Source: Lathyrus oleraceus (taxonomy: Eukaryota; Streptophyta; Magnoliopsida; Fabales; Fabaceae). From it: a DNA stretch of 64,000 nucleotides. Location of the stretch: NCBI RefSeq assembly GCF_024323335.1, contig NC_066581.1, positions 37,385,199 to 37,449,198 on the forward strand. Direction: 5' to 3'. Below the pieces are notes generated by a model. The model was not told the origin of the DNA. It did not search any database and saw only the letters and a list, made by a program, of their open reading frames with translations. The position numbers and the translations under genes were made by a program. Shown here one piece after another: positions 45,655-57,573 of the stretch (the stretch's first letter is position 1; each line of letters begins with the position of its first letter).

Positions 45655-47923
45655 TTCCCCTACGGAGGGATACAGGACTAGCCTAACCAGATAACAGAGG
45701 GAGACGCAACTAGGGAGACTACGACTCGAGCCTAGATGTTATCATGCAAAATCAACCCTAAGTTAAGGTTTCTAGCTAACTGGCACAGGGAGCCAGCCTA
45801 TCCTAATCATGACTTGCACAGGAAGCAAGCCACACACACACTTAACTTGCACAGGAAGCAAGCCAAGCAAAACCTAACTTGCACAGGAAGCAAGTCTAAA
45901 CTAACCCTAACTTGCACAGGAAGCAAGTCAAACAAACATACAAGCACAGATAGCACACACTATACACAAGCAAGTGGCTCAAACAAGGGTTAGGTTTTAA
46001 TCGAGGGGTCATATCAACCTCAACAAACAAACCTCTGGAACCGGGTGAATGTGCTCTTAACCTTGCCATTGAGGGGCTAAGGTGAAGCAGATGAAAGGTG
46101 AGTGAAGATAAGACTTCACAGCTCTTATCCCTGGCCTGGGAGAGCTTAAGACAAGAATGTGTGGGTTCAGAAAGTGGGAACCCTTCTACACATTTGATAC
46201 TGACTCAACTGTACAATTGTACAAGATCTTGGGTTTGTATCTGCAATGCATCAACACAGTGGTGTGAGCAAAGCAGATGACACACAGAATAGCAGGGGAT
46301 AGGTTGCTTATCCCTTGGGTTCTGCCAATTGCCTCTTCACTTAGGAGGTCTTTGACTCTATACAAGGACAAATTAAACATCCACAAACATTGCCTCTTAA
46401 GGAGGACTTCAGACAATTGCCTGGCCAAGTAACAGGCCAGGTCTTCCAGACTACATGAAGATGAGAAATATACCTCAATGCAAATTGCTTATACAAGCAA
46501 AGCAAAGTAAAAGTTCACAAGGAACTGAGCAACTAAAAGCACCTGAAATAGTCAAGCAGGCATTAGTATACAACTTCAAACAAAGCAAAAAGAAACAGAC
46601 ATCAACAGTTAATCAGAAGCAAATGGATGTGCAAGGCATAAGGCTTAAGGCATGTGAGCCAAGCCACCTACAAAACAAACAAGTTAGACAATGATATTTA
46701 AGCAAGCTCAATCAAAAAGAATTGGTCTCATTGGTCATTTGTTGGTCATCCTGAAAACATGAGCTCAAAGGTGAGTAACAGGACCACTAGGGCAAGCCTA
46801 GGGTCAAAAAGGAATGAAAAAGTCAAAACAGCAAAGGGCAAGCATCCAAAATCATGTTCAAACAATTAAGAAACACAACCAATTGGGTTCACATTCATAT
46901 CAATCATCATCATCATTTCATGAACAAATTAGGTCAAAACATGGCACTTAGAAGCTCATAGAAGTCAACAGCAAGACTTGCATCAAAACCAATCTCAAAC
47001 ATTTCCAAAAATCACCAAATAAATCATGATCAATCACAACCCACAGAATGGTAAGCATGTCAAAAACAAACATGGTTTAATGAGTCAAAGTGGTTGACCG
47101 GTGGCATTTTTGAAATTATTACTCCAACTAACCAAAACGCATCGTTTAGCACAGGGAAATAGAATGTTTTGATTGGTTGAGGACAATGGAACAGGGCTAT
47201 GCACATGCAGACGACCAAACACGATTGGGGAGAAAATCTGGAAAATGCTAGGGTTTGCTACAGTGTTTACCATCATCTTCTTCAAAATCGTGAAGAACAA
47301 ATGTGCCCAGAAATCAACAGCAAGCATACCATTCGAACAAATGAAACAAACACAATCATAATATAACAATCATATGTCCTAGATCGAACTAACAAAGGAG
47401 TAACAAGCACAAACATGTTTCATCATCAAACTTAAACATAGCATAACTTTCAAAATAGCCAACCATTTTTAGTGGTTCAAGTTCCAAAATGACCAACATA
47501 AAGAGCTCTACACAAAGCATTGCATGATTTAGAGAAAAGAGCGACTCAGGTTCTTACTTGATTTTGAAGAAATCAACGAAACAGTGTTGTTTGTGTGTTG
47601 TAAGCTCAAACAGATGAAGCTTGTGGTTTGAAATGATGAATGGAGAGTGGCTTGTAGCTCAACAACCCTTGGAAATGCTCAAATCGAATTTCACCATTGA
47701 TGTGTGCTTGGTAAAACAGAACATGAAGATGCTGTTACAGCAGGAAAATGAAGCTTGCCATGGTCTCAAGATTGATGGTAGATGATAAAACAAACAAGAT
47801 GGCTCGTGGTTCTTTGGAAGTTTTGGCCAGAAAAATGCAAAATGAGAAATGAGATCTGTTGAGAGAATGAGTTTTCTGTTGGTGATTGATGGCTGCTAGG
47901 GTTTGTTTCAGAGATAAAATGAT

Positions 47924-47934
47924 GAATATATACC
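47924..47934 (-). promoter_or_regulatory. TATA box, E 5' LTR
   Basis: GGTATATATTC in sense, followed by TCATTTTATCTCTGAAACAA and an AAACCCTAGCAGCC leader, typical of plant LTR promoters. Predicted start about 47890-47895. Confidence 0.6.
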
Positions 47935-48956
47935 CTGTTTAATGGTACTGATCAAGGTTCATGAAAATGTGGAATGGAGTTGGTGAAAAGTGTACTTTTT
48001 GCCAATTTTCAAGCAAGTTGGGGATGGGTGTGTGTACTGCACGAAAATGGGCCTCCAACAAGTCTCAAATGTCATTTCTGAACATATTCCAATGGCCAAA
48101 GTGATTACAAATGGTTATTTTAAAAGGTCAAAATTTTACTTCACTTGAAATTAATTCAAGTAAGTCAAAAAATGCCATTTTGATCTATGATGTTTTGGTG
48201 AGTGATGGTTACATTTTTGGAAAGAGGAGGTCAAATGTGACTTGTTGGAAAAAACCCCACCAAATTTGGCCAAATGGTTTGAGAGATATGGCCTTTTGAA
48301 GTTCAAAAATTTCTGAAAATGATTTGATCATAACTTGCCAACCATACATGGGAATTGAGTGTTCTTGGACTTTTTGGAAATGGGAGAACAAGATCTTCAA
48401 CTTTCATGTTGGGCAAAAATTCATTTGAAGCTTGTATCATGATGTAAGTTTGAGGATCAAGACTTTCCATTTTTGGCAGGTTTCAATTACAGGTCCAGTT
48501 TCTATTTTTGGAAATTTCTGATCTGGCTTCAAATTCTTCCATGATGGTGTTTGACATGATATATGAGGCCTATTTGGACATGAATAAGCTCTCTCAAACC
48601 AAATCCCATCATCAAAACCATAAAATCAATCACAGTTGACCAAGTTTGACTTTTTAGGGTTTCTGGCAAACTGTGCATTGAATGATGACTTCTGAACATC
48701 CAATCCTTGACCAAAACACTTCAAATGGATCCCCAAGTCATGTGAACATGTTGGACCAACCCTAGGGCCTTGGCTCCTTGAGAAATGCACTTGCTTGCTT
48801 GACTGACTGATCTCCTGACCAGTTTGACCTAATTCTCTTGATTGGCTTGCACTTGAGGCAAATAGGACAATGCAATGTTATGCAGTGGACCATGTTATGT
48901 TATGACCTAATATGAGAATGTATGTACAATGATAGGTGCAAATTTGAGGTGCTACA

Positions 48957-48961
48957 CCCCC
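48957..48961. repeat. Target site duplication of element E, right copy (CCCCC)
   Basis: Matches 27780-27784. The empty site would read TTTTCCCCCAGCAAGG, itself a PBS-complement-like motif of D's 3' UTR. Confidence 0.8.
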
Positions 48962-48978
48962 CAGCAAGGTTATCCTTA
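48962..48978 (+). other. Remaining D 3' UTR between E and F
   Basis: CAGCAAGGTTATCCTTA matches the D repeat text (TATCCTT). Its last five bases, CTTAC (48974-48978), are the expected target duplication of F; the partner is outside the window. Confidence 0.6.
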
Positions 48979-49799
48979 CTGTCATACCCCGATTTTGGTC
49001 CTGAAATTTTTTTCTTTATTCTTCATTTGGCACTTGGCCTAAAGTTCATTTGCATCTAAGATCCATGGAACCTTAGTCCATTATTGCATTCAAGTGTATC
49101 AATACATGAAGAAAAACTACAATTTTGCCATGTTGACCAAAGTCAACTATATAACCATTGACCAAAATCAACAAGCCAAGTGTGTTTGGTTTAAGATAGA
49201 TTTGTGGTATTCCATATCAATTTGGTAATCATCATATGCATTGCTCATTAAAGTCAGAATTTTATGTCCACTCTTGCATTTGAGTAACCAATAGAGGTGA
49301 TGTCCTTGGATAAGTTAGAATTGGGCTTTTCTATTTCTACTGAACACAAAAAAAAAATCACATTTGGTTTAGAAAATTAAAAAGGGGATGAACTTTGATT
49401 GGACTCGTTTTAACCACCAACCTACATAAGCCACCTTCCATGTCTAAGTAATTTTCCTTTTTTTTAACAATTCATTACATTGTCACTACAATTCTACACT
49501 CCATACAGTTCATTCAAACTTTCAAACTTTGATTCAATATATCCAATTCCATTCAATACAATTCAATGAACATTCATTACATAATCCCAAGTCACAATTA
49601 CATGTGGGATCCTATTACATAAACCATTTCATTTCAATACAAAAACCATTGTTTGAACCAATTTCCAAACTTTCCATTTCATATATAAACCATACAAATA
49701 CATACACCCAATTGCAACAAAAATTCCGTATATTACATTTTTTTTTTACATTTTTTCAATTCACAAAGTTCATTACAAATTTCACAACAAAATTCCATA

Positions 49800-52140
49800 A
49801 TAGCTCAACTTGATATGATAGCCAAACTCCTAGCTCATTAGCAACAATTCCAAGATAGGAAGATTCTGAGCATCCATGAGCGAAGGGTGCGTCTCCAAAT
49901 GTGATCACGATCCAAACTCTTTGACCAATACCTTGCCACAAAACCAACGGTTCAGAATTGTTATGACTTGTTTTCTGCAACAAATAACAAACTGCCTGCA
50001 CAATATTAACCACAGCAATATCGGCAACAAGCAAGCAAATAACAAAGGGCATGAATCTGTTGGTGTTCCCTCACGTAGATATGCTACAGAAGAAGATATC
50101 AAAGCATGAATTTACTAATGAAATTTGATTCCTACTGAAGTTTCCAATCACATGAAGAAACATACTACATGCAAAATAGCATATGGAGATTGTTATCTGG
50201 TGTACCAGACATGAATTTTTGGATAATGTGAGATCTCGCTTTTCCAATAGTTCATCATGGGCTTCAGTTGTTCGCAAACGGAAATCAGAAGCAATTAGAC
50301 GTGCAGGGCCGTGTGATGCATTTTGCAGGTGCCCGGCGGCTTGTTATCATTGAAGTCGGGAGCAAGCGTGTAGAATTTGTTAGTTTGGGTTGGTGACTGA
50401 ACAAGTCAGTTAGTGCTGCAGCAGTCAATCTTCTGTGAATTTCATTTTACCGGTACAGCACATCAAATCGGTTCTCCGGATGCTTACTTGATCGCTTGAA
50501 CATATCTTCTGAACATATTGCACTCAAGATTGCCAACCACGTTGAGGCCGCATTTTGTGTATGGCGTCAAAGAGCTCACCAGAATGTGCCATGATCTAAA
50601 ATTCTACATAAGCATCAAATGCGGTAATTATGCATAAATTCGGCAATGCTGCAATATACATGAAAGGTAGGGTTAGAAACCAAGAAGTTTACCATTTTTC
50701 TATGCCTTGGATGTCCCTGGACCAATTTGTCGTCAAGTCACGTAGCAGACCTCAAACCGGCATGTTTTGTCTCCAAACAACCAAAATAAAGGTGCCCATT
50801 AGTCCAATAATAATAATTATAAATTATCACAGCAATTAACTTCACTCAATAAGCTTACCAAATCAAGCAATGCACATGGATCATCATGTTGCAAATGGCC
50901 TAGAGCAATGATACTGCAGAACCATACCACTACAAGTTTGCAACGATAATACTCCACATACATGACCAAGAAACTAAATCAGTGCGTAAGTCAAGACTTA
51001 ACACATGAAGCATTGTAGAACACGGCCTCCTGCACATAAGCTTTGGCAAGGCAGCAAGACACATAGTATAAACCTGCTACGAGTAATTAGGCAAACCATC
51101 ACCTAAACCATCAAACCAACATGAGCTTCGAGCAGCAGGTCCATGCACCCAAGCTAACCCACATCCTGCACTAGTTCAACATAACACAAACCAATCAAGA
51201 CAGCAAAATCCAATTGAGCAGTTGGAAGCAAAGCACATTCACATACCATGATCAGGGTTGTGCCAATTAATCACAGTGTGAAGAATTGCCTATAGAACCA
51301 TGTGAACTTACAGCAATAACCAAGAGCTCACCATCACATGTTGTAGCAAAACCAATAGGCTAGAAAATACCAATTCTACCAAGGCCGTGTGAAAAACCGA
51401 AGATACTCATGTTTTCACCAAATTCACTGCAGTAAAACACAAAGTAAGTATCAAGGCAGTTAAAATTCAAAAAAATACCCAAAAGAGAATTGAGACAAAA
51501 TTCAAAGAAGAAAGTTAGTTTTGTGTTACCTTCTCCGGATCCAAGCATCAAATAGAGCAGACCAATTTCTGAGCACCGAAAGGAGTTCGCAGAGACCATT
51601 TTTTATCTATATAGGCCAACCCGAAACCCTAATCTTCTGGATATAAAAGGTGACAGGGGAGAATCAGGACGTGAGGAGGCTGGAAAAAAACGAAAACCCT
51701 AATTTCGAAAACAGCACAAAAAACCCTAATTGGAAAACGGCGAAAGAAACCTGGATTGAAGAGGTGAAGAAGGAAGATTCAAGCTTCGTCGTCTCCATCG
51801 TCACCGCCGAAGGTGAGCTTTTTACTTGATTCTCTTGGAAACCATGGCTTCTTTTTCTTTTCGCGTTTAGGTTGAGAGGTAACGGTTGGGAGATGATGAG
51901 AGATTCGTGATTGAGAGTTGAGGGCGAGAGAGGTTGAGAGATGATGAGAGTTGAGGGCGAGAGAGGTTGAGAGATGATGAGAGTTAAGGGCGAGAGAGGT
52001 TGAGAGATGATGAGCGGAGGTTGGAGGCGTGAGCGATTGAGAGAGGCGTGAGTGATTGAGAGAGCGATTGAGAGAGGAGAGAGGACGAGATTGAAGAGTG
52101 AGGACGATGAGGGATTTCTTGTTTTTGTTACTGTACCTCT
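49800..52140 (-). other. Unidentified gene-like segment inside LTR F
   Basis: On the minus strand this looks like plant gene sequence. There is a CT-rich leader (52140-51860), then an ATG in the context GTGACGATGGAGACGACG near 51798, AAACCCTAAT-type leader motifs, and possible splice sites (CAG/GTTTCT near 51750, AAG/GTAACA near 51530, TTTTACTGCAG near 51430). Further down, one stretch reads HGPARLIASDFRLR then TTEAHDELLEKRDLTLSK (about 50180-50330), which looks like true coding sequence. I do not recognise the protein. No long ORF spans it. It could be a captured host gene fragment or pseudogene, or a degraded non-autonomous element. Confidence 0.35.
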
Positions 52141-52454
52141 CACATTTTCTCATTTTATTTATTTTTTTAAAAACACAAACATTTAAATCATTTAAAGAAA
52201 ACTTAATACGTTTTAGTCTTCTTTTGTTTTTTTTTAAATAGTGTACATTAATGCATTGTTTTTTTGTATTCCCTATTAATTTACTAGTTATTAGTCTTTT
52301 AAACCCAACAGCCAGGCGGCTAGGGTCACCCATTGGGATTCCTCCATTATTTTAATTAGTAGTCCAATAGACCATTTTATTTTAATTTTTTTTTTTAATT
52401 TTGGTTTTAACCTATTCTGGTTTATATATTCCAGTTGTTATTAAAATTATAAAT

Positions 52455-52570
52455 AACCAAGAGTGGCCTAGTGGAGAGAGAACAGTTTCACTTGCTTTAG
52501 TGGGATGGGTTTGATACTTAGGAGTAGCATATCTCCATATTTGTTTTTAATGCTTACTACTTAATTTAAT
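52455..52570 (+). mobile_element. Possible tRNA-derived SINE
   Basis: TGGCCTAGTGG (52464-52474) matches the tRNA A-box consensus. GGTTTGATACT (52508-52518) resembles a B box, with 33 bases between. A T-rich tail follows. Target duplications were not established. Confidence 0.4.
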
Positions 52571-52869
52571 TTTTTTCATATCTTTTTTATATATATTTTA
52601 TCTTTATATTTTTATCAACCTTAATTTAATTTTTTTTCATATCTTGTTGATATTTATTATATATTTTTATCAATTTAATTTGATCGTTATTTAGTTGTTT
52701 GTATTTTTAAATATTTACCTTTTAGATTTAGTTAGTGGTTGAATTTCCGATATGGTTTTTTATTCGATAAGTCGATTTTTGTGTGTTGGCTAATTTAGTT
52801 AGGTTATTAGTACCCATGTTCATACTTATACACATGTAAATAATCACATTCAACATTCAATTTCATTTC

Positions 52870-55800
52870 CTCATCACCTTCAAATACAATTTCAAGCCTT
52901 TCTTCCATTAACACTCCAATATTCAAATCTTTTTTCTAAATAAAACGTGAAGAAAAAGATTATCCTGGATGGAATATCCAGTTATAATCCCGAATATTAG
53001 GCTCAAGCTGTAAGAGCTTGTAAGCCGTAAATATTCATCTTCTCTTCCACACTCTAATATTCAAATCTTTTTCTAAATAAAACGTGAAGAAAAAGATTAT
53101 CCTGGATGGAATATCCAGTTATAATCCCGAACATTAGGTTCTCTACACTCCAATATTCAAATCTTTTTCCAAATAAATTGTGAAGAAAAAGATTATCCTG
53201 GATGGAATATCCAATCATAATCCCGAATATTAGGCTCGAGCTGTAAAAGCTTGCAAGCCATAAATACTCGTCTTCCCTCCAAAACAATCGTAAATATTCT
53301 GATCATTTTCGTAGCAACATTGGAAAGAAACAGACTGCCTGGGTGGAATGTCCAGACGTAGTCCCGAGTCTTAGACCCAAGCTGTAAGAGCTTGCCGGTC
53401 GTAAGTATTCGTCTTTCAAACTTTAAAATACTTAATTCCTACCTTAATACTTTTTTAATAAAGATGGAAATGGAATATGGTGTATACCGTGCACTCCTGA
53501 GATTAAGATTCGAGGCGGATGCCTCGCCTATCTTAGCTCTCGCCATCGTTTAAAATTGTCAATGTGGTTTCTTCAAACCCCCTTCTCAATCAAACCTAAA
53601 AATAATCACATTCAACATTCAATTTCATTTCCTCATCACCTTCAAATACAATTTCAAGCCTTTCTTTCATTAACACTCCAATATTCAAATCTTTTTTCTA
53701 AATAAAACGTGAAGAAAAAGATTATCGTGGATGGAATATCCAGTTAAAATCCCGAATATTAGGCTCAAGCTGTAAGAGCTTGCAAGCCGTAAATATTCGT
53801 CTTCTCTTCCACACTCTAATATTCAAATCTTTTTCTAAATAAAACGTGAAGAAAAAGATTATCCTGGATGGAATATGCAGTTATAATCCCGAATATTAGG
53901 CTCAAGCTGTAAGAGCTTGTAAGCCGTAAATATTCGTCTTCTTCTCTACACTCCAATATTCAAATCTTTTTCTACAAAAATTGTGAAGAAAAAGATTATC
54001 CTGGATGGAATATCCAATCATAATCCCGAATATTAGGCTCAAGCTGTAAAAGCTTGCAAGCCGTAAATATTCGTCATCCCTCTAAAACATTCGTAAATAT
54101 TCGGATCATTTTCGTAGCAACATTGGAAAGAAACAGACTGCCTGGATGGAATGTCCAGACGTAGTCCCGAGTCTTAGACCCAAGCTGTAAGAGCTTGCCG
54201 GTCGTAAGTATTCGTCTTTCAAACTTTAAAATACTTAATTCCTACCTTAATACTTTTTCAATAAAGATGGAAATGGAACATGGTGTATACCGTGCACTCC
54301 TAAGATTAAGATTCGAGGCGGATGCCTCGCCTATCTTAGCTCTCGCCATCGTTTAAAATTGTCAATGTGGTTTCTTCAAACCCCCTTCTCAATCAAACCT
54401 AAAAATAATCACATTCAACATTCAATTTCATTTCCTCATCACCTTCAAATACAGTTTCAAGCCTTTCTTCCATTAACACTCCAATATTCAAATCTTTTTT
54501 CTAAATAAAACGTGAAGAAAAAGATTATCCTGGATGGAATATCCAGTTATAATCCCGAATATTAGGCTCAAGCTGTAAGAGTTTGCAAGCCGTAAATATT
54601 CGTCTTCTCTTCCACACTCTATTATTCAAATCTTTTTCTAAATAAAACATGAAGAAAAAGATTATCCTGGATGGAATATGCAGTTATAATCCTGAATATT
54701 AGGCTCAAGCTGATAGAGCTTGTAAGCCGTAAATATTCGTCTTCTCTTCCACACTCTAATATTCAAATCTATTTCTAAATAAAACGTGAAGAAAAAGATT
54801 ATCCTGGATGGAATATCCAATTATAATCCCGAACATTAGGCTCAAGCTGTAAGAGCTTGCAAGCCGTAAATATTCGTCTTCTTCTCTACACTCCAATATT
54901 CAAATCTTTTTCTAAATAAATTGTGAAGAAAAAGATTATCCTGGATGGAATATCCAATCATAATATCGAATATTAGGCTCAAGCTGTAAGAGCTTGCCGG
55001 TCGTAAGTATTCGTCTTTCAAACTTTAAAATACTTAATTCCTACCTTAATACTTTTTTAATAAAGATGGAAATGGAACATGGTGTATACCGTGCACTCCT
55101 GAGATTAAGATTCGAGGCGGATGCCTCGCCTATATTATCTCTCGCCATCGTTTAAAATTGTCAATGTGGTTTCTTCAAACCCCCTTCTCAATCAAACCTA
55201 AAAATAATCACATTCAACATTCAATTTCATTTCCTCATCACCTTCAAATACAATTTCAAGCCTTTCTTTCATTAACACTCCAATATTCAAATCTTTTTTC
55301 TAAATAAAACGTGAAGAAAAAGATTATCGTGGATGGAATATCCAGTTAAAATCCCGAATATTAGGCTCAAGCTGTAAGAGCTTGCAAGCCGTAAATATTC
55401 GTCTTCTCTTCCACACTCTAATATTCAAATCTTTTTCTAAATAAAACGTGAAGAAAAAGATTATCCTGGATGGAATATGCAGTTATAATCCCGAATATTA
55501 GGCTCAAGCTGTAAGAGCTTGTAAGCCGTAAATATTCGTCTTCTTCTCTACACTCCAATATTCAAATCTTTTTCTACAAAAATTGTGAAGAAAAAGATTA
55601 TCCTGGATGGAATATCCAATCATAATCCCGAATATTAGGCTCAAGCTGTAAAAGCTTGCAAGCCGTAAATATTCGTCATCCCTCTAAAACATTCGTAAAT
55701 ATTCGGATCATTTTCGTAGCAACATTGGAAAGAAACAGACTGCCTGGATGGAATGTCCAGACGTAGTCCCGAGTCTTAGACCCAAGCTGTAAGAGCTTGC

Positions 55801-57060
55801 CGGTCGTAAGTATTCGTCTTTCAAACTTTAAAATACTTAATTCCTACCTTAATACTTTTTCAATAAAGATGGAAATGGAACATGGTGTATACCGTGCACT
55901 CCTAAGATTAAGATTCGAGGCGGATGCCTCGCCTATCTTAGCTCTCGCCATCGTTTAAAATTGTCAATGTGGTTTCTTCAAACCCCCTTCTCAATCAAAC
56001 CTAAAAATAATCACATTCAACATTCAATTTCATTTCCTCATCACCTTCAAATACAGTTTCAAGCCTTTCTTCCATTAACACTCCAATATTCAAATGTTTT
56101 TTCTAAATAAAACGTGAAGAAAAAGATTATCCTGGATGGAATATCCAGATATAATCCCGAATATTAGGCTCAAGCTGTAAGAGTTTGCAAGCCGTAAATA
56201 TTCGTCTTCTCTTCCACACTCTATTATTCAAATCTTTTTCTAAATAAAACATGAAGAAAAAGATTATCCTGGATGGAATATGCAGTTATAATCCTAAATA
56301 TTAGGCTCAAGCTGATAGAGCTTGTAAGTCGTAAATATTCGTCTTCTCTTCCACACTCTAATATTCAAATCTATTTCTAAATAAAACGTGAAGAAAAAGA
56401 TAGTCCTGGATGGAATATCCAATTATAATCCCGAACATTAGGCTCAAGCTGTAAGAGCTTGCAAGCCGTAAATATTCGTCTTCTTCTCTACACTCCAATA
56501 TTCAAATCTTTTTCTAAATAAATTGTGAAGAAAAAGATTATCCTGGATGAAATATCCAATCATAATCCCGAATATTAGGCTCAAGCTGTAAGAGCTTGCA
56601 AGCCATAAATATTCGTCTTCCCTCCAAAACATTCGTAACTATTCGGATCATTTTGGTAGCACTATTGGAAAGAAACAGACTGCGTGGGTGGAATGTCCAG
56701 ACGTAGTCCCGAGTCTTAGACCCAAGCTGTAAGAGCTTGTCGGTCGTAAGTATTTGTCTTTCAAACTTTAAAATACTTAATTCCTACCTTAATACTTTTT
56801 CAATAAAGATGGAAATGGAACATGGTGTATACCGTGCACTCCTGAGATTAAGATTCGAGGCGGATGCCTCGCCTATCTTAGCTCTCGCCATCGTTTAAGA
56901 TTGTCAATGTGGTTTCTTCAAACTCCCTTCTTAATCAAACCTAAAAATACTTAATCTCTATTAAACACTTTTGCCAATAAAGATGGAAATGGACATGGTG
57001 TATACCGTGCACTCCTGAGACTAGGATTCGAGATGGATATCTCGCTCATCCAAGTTCTCG
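52870..57060 (+). repeat. Tandem array of hairpin-forming units with higher-order structure (LTR F)
   Basis: About 20 units of about 138 bp. Each contains TGGATGGAATATCCA, then CGAATATTAGGCTCAAGCTG and AGAGCTTGCAAGCC, then AAATATTCGTC. A variant reads ACTGCCTGGATGGAATGTCC, CAAGCTGTAAGAGCTTG, CCGGTCGTAAG. Groups of four or five units are separated by a 250-bp spacer with ATGGTGTATACCGTGCACTC and GAGGCGGATGCCTC. The spacer's GTCAATGTGGTTTCTTCAAA starts recur at about 53559, 54360, 55160 and 55965, giving about 800-bp blocks. Alternate blocks match best, so the true higher-order repeat is about 1.6 kb, present twice. Confidence 0.88.
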
Positions 57061-57355
57061 CCATCACTCAAAATACATCCAACCAATCAAACTCTTTTTC
57101 GCCGCCGTGCGACTAATCAAAGAACCTTTTTCATAAATGAAATATATATTGTCTTAAGTGATATAAAACAATGTTTCGGCCACGATTATTGAGTCGAGAT
57201 AAGTGGCGCTTTTCCGAATGTAGATTTATAAATCCGTTCGATGTGTAGTGTGCGTCCACTCCTCATCTGTTTTGGGTAAGACAATGTTTTCGTCGATTAA
57301 TACAATATAGCTTTCGCTAAAATCGATCAACAAACAAACATTTTTCTACCCAGAA

Positions 57356-57405
57356 CTACGTAAGCCTTGATTTCTCTTTTGAGATACGTAGGAGCAGGAT
57401 TCGTA
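57356..57405 (+). other. HP1/HP2 module (element F LTR)
   Basis: CTACGT (57356-57361) with ACGTAG (57386-57391), inner CTC/GAG around TTTT. Then GGATT CGTA AATCT, a 5-bp stem with one G-U pair. Confidence 0.5.
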
Positions 57406-57559
57406 AATCTTGTCAGGCCCACTAATAAAAAACTTAGGTTTAGTCCTTCGTTAGAAATCCAAAAATAATCTCCTCTCTTCTATCCTTTCTTTCCCACATA
57501 ATAACTTAAAGCCTAACATTTCAACTAACACTAACGCACACGACTAACCTAATGGTTCC

Positions 57560-57573
57560 CATTGAGTACAACG
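57560..57573 (+). other. HP3 hairpin, AGTA loop (element F LTR)
   Basis: CATTG AGTA CAACG: four of five pairs form. It is followed by GGGGTGCTAATACCTTCCCC (57582 on), the conserved U5 block. Confidence 0.45.

Larger units (their letters stand above)
27785..48956 (-). mobile_element. Element E: complete Ogre retrotransposon
   Basis: A 21,172-bp element with both LTRs, 5-bp target duplication CCCCC, PBS (44945-44962), ORF1, gag-pro, a 252-bp intron, RT/RNase H/archaeal RNase H/integrase, a repeat-rich 3' UTR and a PPT (32568-32582). The size and order match the Ogre group of Ty3/gypsy. The LTRs differ by about a dozen substitutions over the shared 3.99 kb, so insertion is recent. At usual plant rates this would be roughly 0.1 million years (rough inference). 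Seven single-base frameshifts interrupt its ORFs as assembled. Confidence 0.93.
44965..48956 (-). mobile_element. 5' LTR of element E (with 791-bp deletion)
   Basis: A 3,992-bp LTR. It matches the 3' LTR throughout except about a dozen substitutions, small indels and loss of 791 bp at about 47058-47063. There CATGTCAAA joins CAAAAACAAAC; the 3' LTR has TCAAA at both ends of the missing stretch, so microhomology marks the deletion. The lost segment is downstream of the TATA box, in the transcribed leader. Confidence 0.93.

Noticed and set aside
48979..49030. Start of D's own 3' LTR
   Set aside because: No polypurine tract precedes TGTCATACCC; the D repeat text is cut mid-unit, and a PBS follows this LTR at 57800, so it is the 5' LTR of a separate element F.
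52870..57060. CRISPR-like regularly spaced repeats
   Set aside because: Eukaryotic retrotransposon context; spacers are homologous to each other and the unit is a tandem repeat.
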